A stretch of DNA of 5,363 nucleotides from an uncultured Spongiibacteraceae bacterium (GTDB lineage: Bacteria; Pseudomonadota; Gammaproteobacteria; Pseudomonadales; CAMLJR01), in assembly GCA_946480345.1 (NCBI GenBank), contig CAMLJR010000176.1:1-5363 (forward strand), read 5' to 3'. The position numbers were made by a program, and so were the translations under genes. Under the pieces are notes generated by a model. That model was given only the letters and a program-made list of their open reading frames with translations. It was not told where the DNA came from and did not search any database. Below are positions 1 through 4,409 of this stretch, piece after piece; position 1 is the stretch's first letter; every line of letters begins with the position of its first letter.

Positions 1-431
1 GCGGGCGGGCGGGTGCTGGGATTGGCCGATGTCGATACCAGCGGCCCGCCGAACGCGCGAGTCAGCGCAGCGACCAGCGGATGCGCGCTGACTCGCACTG
101 CGACCGTCGGCTGACCGCCGGAAATCCACTCCGGGATCGAGCCGTTATGCGGGATCACCCAGGTTTGCGGCCCCGGCCAGGTTTTCAGCAGTTGGGCGCG
201 TTGACTATCGGTGAGCGGAGCGAGAAAAGGCTCGATCTGCGTAATATCCGCTGCCACCAAAATCAGACCTTTGGCGGGATCGCGGCGCTTCAGATCCAGC
301 AGGCGGGCGACGGCATCCACGTCGAATGGATCGCAACCGAGCCCCCACACACCCTCGGTCGGATAGGCGATGACACCACCCGCGCGCAATGCTTGCACGG
401 CGAGTCGAACGTGCTGCGAATAAATGAGCAT
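1..431 (-). CDS. tsaC: Threonylcarbamoyl-AMP synthase TsaC (YrdC/Sua5 family), 3' end beyond the window
   Basis: TsaC makes threonylcarbamoyl-AMP from L-threonine, bicarbonate and ATP in the cytoplasm. TsaBDE then transfers the threonylcarbamoyl group to A37 of ANN-decoding tRNAs (t6A). The first 143 residues are visible; the E. coli protein has about 190, so roughly the last quarter lies off the left edge. Family signatures seen: VIAYPTEGVWGLGCDP (20-35), the LKRRDPAKGLILVAA block (47-61) with the basic KRR..K nucleotide-binding residues, WPGPQTWV (85-92), VAVRVSAHPLV (110-120) and STSAN (133-137). The ATG at 431 is chosen because an in-frame TGA lies 24 nt upstream and because the N-terminus aligns with Pseudomonas-type TsaC. 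No Shine-Dalgarno is visible before it. It follows dprA by 54 nt with no terminator-like hairpin between, so it is probably co-transcribed. The family call is very secure. Confidence 0.95.
   Translation of the reverse strand, partial: MLIYSQHVRLAVQALRAGGVIAYPTEGVWGLGCDPFDVDAVARLLDLKRRDPAKGLILVAADITQIEPFLAPLTDSQRAQLLKTWPGPQTWVIPHNGSIPEWISGGQPTVAVRVSAHPLVAALTRAFGGPLVSTSANPSTRPP
3..20 (+). other. Canonical G-quadruplex motif (template strand of tsaC)
   Basis: Four GGG runs, at 3-5, 7-9, 11-13 and 18-20, are separated by loops of 1, 1 and 4 nt. This is a textbook intramolecular G4 pattern with very short loops. It sits on the plus strand, which is the template for tsaC, so the mRNA carries the C-rich complement. 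The same bases form about three copies of the tetranucleotide GCGG, which may continue outside the window. They encode the Ser-Thr-Arg-Pro-Pro stretch just after STSAN. The pattern is certain; folding or function in the cell is not shown. Confidence 0.7.
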
Positions 432-485
432 CGAAATTGCGCCAAAAACGTATCAGAAGAGAAAACGGACTGGCGGCGAACTTAC

Positions 486-1649
486 TTAAGCGCTCGGCGC
501 AACGCAAGCATCGGCGCAGCGCAGATAATTGCCGGCGCGATTCTCGATCAAGCCCGCCAGTTCAAGTTCAGCGAGTGCGACCAGAATTGCCGGCAGCGGC
601 TGCTGGGCTCGATCAATGATGATATCGAGCGGCGTCGGCTGGAATCCGACCGCGTCGTAGATGGGCCGTTGATCGGCGGCAATGGTGATTGTTGCAATCG
701 GACGCGTGGTGCTGCCGCTGGAGGGCGGAATCAGCGGTGAGGGTGAAGTCCATCCGTGCAACTCATTCAGAATGTCCTCCACCCCCTGGACCAGCGTCGC
801 GCCACTCTTGAGCAGCGCGTTGCAACCACGACTGACCGGGTTGTGGATCGAGCCGGGCAGCGCAAAGACTTCGCGGTTTTGTTCCGCCGCGAGCCGCGCC
901 GTTACCAGAGAACCGCTTTTTAACGCTGCCTCGACGACTAATACACCCACACTCAAGCCACTGATAATCCGATTGCGGCTGGGAAAATGTGTCGCCTTCG
1001 GCGGCGTACCGAGCGGAAATTCGGTAATCAGCGCGCCGTGCTGACGAACGGCTTCCGCCAGTTCGCGATGTTGCGCCGGATAAATGCGATCGATGCCATG
1101 CCCGAGCACCGCGATCGTTTTGCCGCCGGCTTCAAGCGCGGCTCGGTGAGCTGCCGCATCAATACCTAGCGCAAGACCGCTGGTGATAACAAACCCTGCT
1201 TGCGCAAGCGTTGATCCAAAATCATTCGCATCGCGGCAACCTTGAGCCGTCGGTCGCCGGCTGCCGACAATGGCCAGTTGGGGCTGCGCCAGACAATCGA
1301 CGTCACCCCAGACGTAGAGCACCGGCGGCGGATCGGCGATTTCGAGCAACAAGGGCGGATAAACGGGATCGAGCATCGCTACCAGCATCACTTGCTGAGC
1401 GTCGAGCCAGTCTTGGTCGCGGCGAGCGTGTTGGGCGATGGCGCTAGCGACACCGCGCTTGTGCCATTCGTCGATGGCAGCAATTGCGGCATCGCCAACG
1501 CCGAAACTGCGCAGCCGCGTCGGCGACCAGCTCAACCATTGCTCCGGGCCGGCGGCTGATTCGCTCGCGGCCAAACGCCGCAGCGCGGACATCGTGAAGC
1601 CCGCGCGTTGCAGCAATAGCCAATAGAAAGTTGAGGGGAGGTTTGTCAT
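486..1649 (-). CDS. dprA: DNA-processing protein DprA (Smf), RecA loader for natural transformation
   Basis: DprA binds incoming single-stranded DNA in the cytoplasm, protects it from nucleases and loads RecA during transformation. The 387-residue protein is complete and has the usual three-part layout. An N-terminal SAM/HhH-like region spans about 1-75. The Rossmann-fold DprA core spans about 85-300, with IVGSRRPTAQG (127-137), SGLALGIDAAAH (157-168), LGHGIDRIYP (182-191), FPSRNRIISGLSVGVLVVEA (222-241) and SGSLVTARLAAEQNREVFAL (245-264) followed by PGS. A C-terminal winged-helix (DML1-like) region spans about 325-375. The core motif reads FPSRNR where I expect FPRRNR in most homologues. The ATG at 1649 is supported by AAGGAG six nt upstream. 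tsaP ends 60 nt upstream and tsaC starts 54 nt downstream. dprA is widespread even in non-competent bacteria, so its presence alone does not prove competence. Confidence 0.96.
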   Translation of the reverse strand: MTNLPSTFYWLLLQRAGFTMSALRRLAASESAAGPEQWLSWSPTRLRSFGVGDAAIAAIDEWHKRGVASAIAQHARRDQDWLDAQQVMLVAMLDPVYPPLLLEIADPPPVLYVWGDVDCLAQPQLAIVGSRRPTAQGCRDANDFGSTLAQAGFVITSGLALGIDAAAHRAALEAGGKTIAVLGHGIDRIYPAQHRELAEAVRQHGALITEFPLGTPPKATHFPSRNRIISGLSVGVLVVEAALKSGSLVTARLAAEQNREVFALPGSIHNPVSRGCNALLKSGATLVQGVEDILNELHGWTSPSPLIPPSSGSTTRPIATITIAADQRPIYDAVGFQPTPLDIIIDRAQQPLPAILVALAELELAGLIENRAGNYLRCADACVAPSA

Positions 1650-1655
1650 CCCTGA

Positions 1656-1661
1656 CTCCTT
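1656..1661 (-). promoter_or_regulatory. Shine-Dalgarno of dprA
   Basis: The minus strand reads AAGGAG here, with a six-nt spacer to the ATG at 1649. This is a strong match to the anti-Shine-Dalgarno and fixes the dprA start. It lies directly downstream of the small hairpin at 1663-1674. Confidence 0.75.
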
Positions 1662-1662
1662 G

Positions 1663-1692
1663 CCGCCTAAGCGGTGCCGCAGTCCCTGCGGC
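1663..1692 (-). other. Two tandem small hairpins between tsaP and dprA
   Basis: The first to be transcribed (1676-1692) is a perfect 7-bp stem, GCCGCAG/CTGCGGC, with a 3-nt loop. The second (1663-1674) is a 4-bp CCGC/GCGG stem with a 4-nt loop, ending one base before the dprA Shine-Dalgarno. The arms are related, so GCCGC at 1662-1666 could instead pair with GCGGC at 1688-1692, giving a mutually exclusive fold. No T-run follows on the minus strand, so this is not a standard intrinsic terminator. It may be an mRNA processing or stability element, or may tune dprA translation. Function is inferred only from base pairing. Confidence 0.45.
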
Positions 1693-1709
1693 GTTAAACG
1701 AAATGTAGA

Positions 1710-2732
1710 TTATGGATTGCGGACAGAATCGTTCACTTTAAGCGGGCGTTCAGCGCGTAACACCAAGCCATAGCTGACCTTATCGAAGACGCGGAACACC
1801 ATCAGCAGGCCGGCGCGGAAATCCGGTGTTTTCACCAGATCGTTGGTCATCGGATCTTTGACGGTTTCGCCGGTTTTGTAGATGGCGAGCAGATCGCCAT
1901 CTTTCAGCCCTTCGCGAGCGCCTTTACTGATCACCACTACGCTCATGAAACCGATCTGGCTGACGCCGCCTTCAACAGCCAGCAAGCGGCCATGAATATC
2001 CTGATCCGGCGCGCTCGGGAAGAAGTTCGCATTGATTTCACGCTCTTCCTCGGGCAGTAGACGATCGCTGCGGCGCACCTCTTGCGTGGAGCGATTCATC
2101 GCCAGCGTGGCTACGTCTTTTTCGACCGAGATCAGCTTCGCTAAGCCGATGTCCAGTGCCTGAACGCCCAGCGTCTCGCCGGTGTCCGGGTCGACGAATA
2201 CTTCGCCCTTGCGGAAGATGCCGTAACTGGTTTGGCCACTGGCATCGAACTCGCCACGGCCGTAAATCTCATCGCCGGCGCCACCGACGATATGGCCCTC
2301 TTTACCCGACAGCACGTACGGCGCTTTTTCGAGAACGCCGACTTCAACGATGCGTCCGCGATTCAAGAAAGCATTGATGGCCTCCAGAGGAATCGCCGGA
2401 ATAGCGCGCTCGATCGGTGTCGCCCGTACCTCGGGCGTGAGTTTGACATCGCGACCGCGCTTCAATACCAGCTGCGGTTTGCCGTCGATATACACCAGAT
2501 TGAGTTCGTCGCCCGGATAGATAAGGTGGGGGTTCTTAACCTGCGGATTGACGCGCCACAGTTGCGGCCAGCGCCACGGGTCTTTCAGAAACACGTTGGA
2601 GATATCCCACAACGTATCGCCTTTTTTCACCACATAAACTTGGGGATGATCGGGCTTTAGCGCGAGCACGTCGGCTACGGCGGAACAGACCATCGCCAGC
2701 GCGATCAAACCGCCGATTAACAGTTTTTTCAT
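1710..2732 (-). CDS. tsaP: TsaP-like type IV pilus secretin-associated protein (LysM domain, periplasmic)
   Basis: TsaP binds peptidoglycan through LysM and anchors the PilQ secretin ring of the type IV pilus, as known from Myxococcus, Neisseria and Pseudomonas work. The 340-residue product starts with a Sec signal peptide: Lys-Lys, a hydrophobic stretch at 4-19 and a likely signal peptidase I site after SAVA (17-20). C16 does not sit in a proper lipobox. LysM spans about 32-80 (VYVVKKGDTLWDIS at 32-45, LIYPGDELNLV at 70-80). After a middle region, residues about 245-340 form a conserved C-terminal domain (DIHGRLLAVEGGVSQIG onward) in the place of the FlgT-C-like domain of TsaP. The open frame extends 16 codons further upstream. 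The start at 2732 is preferred because AAGGA lies seven nt upstream and the signal peptide then begins MKK. The order def <> LysM-dprA-tsaC matches the P. aeruginosa tsaP locus. It is certainly a secreted LysM protein; the TsaP role rests on family and synteny. Confidence 0.88.
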   Translation of the reverse strand: MKKLLIGGLIALAMVCSAVADVLALKPDHPQVYVVKKGDTLWDISNVFLKDPWRWPQLWRVNPQVKNPHLIYPGDELNLVYIDGKPQLVLKRGRDVKLTPEVRATPIERAIPAIPLEAINAFLNRGRIVEVGVLEKAPYVLSGKEGHIVGGAGDEIYGRGEFDASGQTSYGIFRKGEVFVDPDTGETLGVQALDIGLAKLISVEKDVATLAMNRSTQEVRRSDRLLPEEEREINANFFPSAPDQDIHGRLLAVEGGVSQIGFMSVVVISKGAREGLKDGDLLAIYKTGETVKDPMTNDLVKTPDFRAGLLMVFRVFDKVSYGLVLRAERPLKVNDSVRNP

Positions 2733-2739
2733 AGCATTA

Positions 2740-2744
2740 TCCTT
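2740..2744 (-). promoter_or_regulatory. Shine-Dalgarno deciding the tsaP start
   Basis: The minus strand reads GGAAAGGA around here, with AAGGA placed seven nt before the ATG at 2732. It selects this ATG over the in-frame ATG at 2780, which would add 16 residues ahead of the signal peptide. Confidence 0.7.
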
Positions 2745-2781
2745 TCCGGGCAAGCGCCTCACGAGTAGCCCCAGAGGCAAT

Positions 2782-2803
2782 CCGCCGGGTGCTTCCCGGA
2801 CGG
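2782..2803 (-). other. 5'-proximal hairpin in the tsaP leader
   Basis: CCGGG (2785-2789) pairs with CCCGG (2795-2799) around a 5-nt loop. CCG (2782-2784) pairs with CGG (2801-2803) past a single bulged A, giving an 8-bp GC-rich stem. If tsaP starts from the extended -10 at 2814-2822, the transcript begins about 2807 and this stem lies almost at its 5' end, about 50 nt before the ATG. Such stems can shield mRNA from 5'-end-dependent decay. No T-run follows, so it is not a terminator. Confidence 0.5.
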
Positions 2804-2810
2804 CAACCTG

Positions 2811-2816
2811 TATACT
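2811..2816 (+). promoter_or_regulatory. Possible rightward -10 element for def-fmt-rsmB
   Basis: TATACT matches TATAAT at five of six positions and overlaps the tsaP -10 on the other strand within the symmetric block TATACTATA (2811-2819). No convincing -35 is seen. Use of this element would start transcription near 2823 and give def a leader of about 108 nt. This is weaker than the leftward call. Confidence 0.3.
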
Positions 2817-2822
2817 ATAGCA
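2814..2822 (-). promoter_or_regulatory. Extended -10 promoter for tsaP-dprA-tsaC
   Basis: The minus strand reads TGCTATAGT. This is a full TGn extension plus TATAGT, five of six matches to TATAAT. No good -35 hexamer is visible at 16-18 nt upstream, where the sequence is CCGGCC-like; that is compatible with extended -10 promoters. The predicted transcript start is about 2807, giving a leader of about 75 nt before tsaP. Confidence 0.55.
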
Positions 2823-2896
2823 GGCGAAAAACGCGCGGCCGGGACTGATGAAGCCAATGTAATTGCTTTTTCGATCATAACTTTAGCAGCCGTTTT

Positions 2897-2902
2897 TAGA
2901 AT
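2897..2902 (+). promoter_or_regulatory. Alternative -10-like element close to def
   Basis: TAGAAT, five of six matches to TATAAT, lies within an AT-rich patch. No -35 match is visible at a proper distance. Transcription from here would start near 2909, leaving only about 22 nt before the preferred def ATG and nearly none before the upstream in-frame ATG at 2913. This is a weak candidate, listed because def needs a promoter somewhere in 2733-2930. Confidence 0.25.
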
Positions 2903-2930
2903 CACACTGGAAATGCTTCACAAACCGCAA

Positions 2931-3434
2931 ATGGCGAAACTGACCATCCTCGAATTCCCCGATCCACGTCTGCGCACCGTCGCCGAACCTGTCGCAGTCG
3001 TCGATGACGCTATTCGTCGACTCATCGATGACATGTTCGAAACGATGTACGAGGCGCCCGGCGTCGGCCTCGCCGCAACGCAGGTCGATGTGCATAAGCA
3101 AGTGATCGTGATCGATGTCAGCGAAGAGAAGAATCAGCCGCTGACGTTCATCAATCCGCAAATCGAAATCCTCGGCGACGAACTGCGCGAATACGACGAA
3201 GGCTGTCTGTCGGTGCCGGGCTTTTACGAAACAGTGTGCCGTCCCGCGCGAGTTCGAGTGCGGGCTCTCGATCGCGACGGCCAGCCGTTCGAACTCGAAC
3301 CCGACGATCTGCTGGCGGTATGTATTCAGCACGAAATCGACCATCTGCGCGGCAAGTTATACGTCGATTACCTGTCCCCGCTGAAGCGCAACCGCATTCG
3401 CCACAAGCTCGAAAAACAGCACCGCCGAGCCTGA
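2931..3434 (+). CDS. def: Peptide deformylase
   Basis: Def removes the N-formyl group from the initiator methionine of nascent proteins at the ribosome exit; it is an Fe2+/Zn2+ metalloprotease-like hydrolase. The 167-residue product is of normal length and has all three motifs. Motif 1 is GVGLAATQ (44-51). Motif 2 is EGCLSVP (90-96) with metal ligand C92. Motif 3 is QHEIDH (133-138) with ligands H134 and H138 and catalytic E135. The ATG at 2931 gives [15 protein letters not shown], which matches the N-terminus of Pseudomonas Def. An in-frame ATG at 2913 would add six residues (MLHKPQ) that the family lacks. Neither ATG has a good Shine-Dalgarno, so the start rests on homology. fmt follows after 15 nt. 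It is a typical gammaproteobacterial Def with no missing key residue. Confidence 0.96.
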   Translation: MAKLTILEFPDPRLRTVAEPVAVVDDAIRRLIDDMFETMYEAPGVGLAATQVDVHKQVIVIDVSEEKNQPLTFINPQIEILGDELREYDEGCLSVPGFYETVCRPARVRVRALDRDGQPFELEPDDLLAVCIQHEIDHLRGKLYVDYLSPLKRNRIRHKLEKQHRRA

Positions 3435-3449
3435 ATCGGAATCCTCTCC

Positions 3450-4409
3450 ATGATTGACCGACCGCTGCGCATTGTTTTCGCCGGCACGCCGCCGTTTGCG
3501 GCGTTGCATTTGGAAGCGTTGCTGAATTCACCCATCGCCGAAGTCATTGCGGTGTACACACAACCCGACCGCCCTGCGGGCCGGGGCAAAAAGCTTGCGC
3601 CGAGCGCGGTGAAAGAACTGGCGCTGCGGCATAACCTCCCGGTGTATCAACCGCTGTCGCTGCGCAACGACCAGGCGCAGGCCGAATTGCAGGCTCTCGA
3701 TGCCGATGTGATGGTGGTGGTCGCGTACGGCCTGATTCTGCCGCAAGCGATACTCGATACACCCCGGCTCGGTTGCATCAATGTCCACGCATCGATTCTG
3801 CCGCGCTGGCGCGGCGCCGCGCCGATCCAGCGCGCGATTCAGGCCGGCGATCGCGAAACCGGCGTCACCATCATGCAGATGGACGCCGGTCTCGATACCG
3901 GCGCCATGCTGACGATCGCCCGCTGTCCGATTGTCGCCGATGAAACGGCGGCAACGCTGCACGACAGACTCGCGGCGATCGGAGCGCCCGCATTACTCTC
4001 GACGTTGCAAGCGCTCGCTAACGACACAGCCCAACCTGTGCCTCAAGATGACAGCCAAACCTGCTACGCCGCAAAAATCGATAAAGCCGAAGCGGCGATC
4101 GACTGGCAAAAGCCCGCCATCGAACTCGACCGCCTGATTCGCGCGTTCAATCCCGCACCGATGGCTTATGCCGAACTGCACGGCGAGCGCATTAAAATTC
4201 ATCGCGCCCAGCCGGGGGGCTCAACGGCGGCCGCGCCCGGCACCCTCGTCGAGGTCACACGCGAAGCGTTTACCGTGGCGTGCGGCAGCAACACCTCGCT
4301 GCAACTCACTTTGCTGCAACTGCCGGGCGGTAAGCCGCTGAACTGCGCGGAATTGCTGAATGGTCGTGCCGAGTTATTCAGCGCCGGGCAGCGCTTCGAT
4401 CATGGTTGA
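3450..4409 (+). CDS. fmt: Methionyl-tRNA formyltransferase
   Basis: Fmt transfers the formyl group of 10-formyl-tetrahydrofolate to Met-tRNAfMet before initiation, the counterpart of Def encoded just upstream. The complete 319-residue protein has the N-terminal formyltransferase domain (about 1-190): RIVFAGTPPFA (7-17), the TQPDRPAGRGKK loop (37-48) that contacts the tRNA acceptor end, VVVAYGLILP (89-98), and INVHASILPRWRGAAPIQ (110-127) followed by MDAGLDTG (144-151). The catalytic triad equivalents are N111, H113 and D149, a constant +5 offset from E. coli N106, H108 and D144. A C-terminal OB-like domain follows (about 208-315), with IRAFNPAPMAY and PGTLVEV segments. P15 stands where many homologues have D or E. 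The ribosome site is weak (GGAA about eight nt before the ATG), and the 15-nt gap after def suggests coupling. The last eight nt overlap rsmB. Confidence 0.97.
   Translation: MIDRPLRIVFAGTPPFAALHLEALLNSPIAEVIAVYTQPDRPAGRGKKLAPSAVKELALRHNLPVYQPLSLRNDQAQAELQALDADVMVVVAYGLILPQAILDTPRLGCINVHASILPRWRGAAPIQRAIQAGDRETGVTIMQMDAGLDTGAMLTIARCPIVADETAATLHDRLAAIGAPALLSTLQALANDTAQPVPQDDSQTCYAAKIDKAEAAIDWQKPAIELDRLIRAFNPAPMAYAELHGERIKIHRAQPGGSTAAAPGTLVEVTREAFTVACGSNTSLQLTLLQLPGGKPLNCAELLNGRAELFSAGQRFDHG

Larger units (their letters stand above)
2733..2930. promoter_or_regulatory. Divergent intergenic region between tsaP and def
   Basis: This 198-bp region is the only substantial non-coding stretch and must hold promoters for both arms. 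Its tsaP-proximal half is GC-rich and carries the leader hairpin. The symmetric TATACTATA block lies near 2811-2819, and the def-proximal part (about 2855-2905) is AT-rich. I see no DnaA box, riboswitch, tRNA or convincing operator repeat. Confidence 0.6.

Noticed and set aside
1..431. Truncated or pseudogene tsaC
   Set aside because: The frame is open to the window edge and all visible motifs are intact; the missing C-terminus is due to the window boundary.
81..740. Long plus-strand open frame (about 219 codons) antisense to tsaC and dprA
   Set aside because: It overlaps two clearly real genes on the opposite strand, has no recognisable domain or ribosome site, and has the Arg-rich composition expected of a shadow frame in GC-rich DNA.
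1676..1692. Intrinsic terminator after tsaP
   Set aside because: The stem is perfect, but no T-run follows in the direction of transcription and dprA begins right after; it is kept only as a hairpin of unknown role.
2733..2780. Sixteen-codon N-terminal extension of tsaP
   Set aside because: It would put charged residues before the signal peptide and lacks its own ribosome site, whereas the ATG at 2732 has AAGGA at seven nt.
2733..2930. Replication origin in the intergenic region, considered because the equivalent Pseudomonas locus is near oriC
   Set aside because: I found no cluster of TTATNCACA-like DnaA boxes and no AT-rich repeat array.
2883..3344. Minus-strand open frame (about 153 codons) antisense to def
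   Set aside because: It mirrors the def codons almost throughout, has no family resemblance and no promoter or Shine-Dalgarno, so it is a shadow of def.
3528..3962. Minus-strand open frame (about 144 codons) antisense to fmt
   Set aside because: It lies wholly inside fmt, whose motifs are intact; the composition is His/Arg-rich and nothing marks it as coding.
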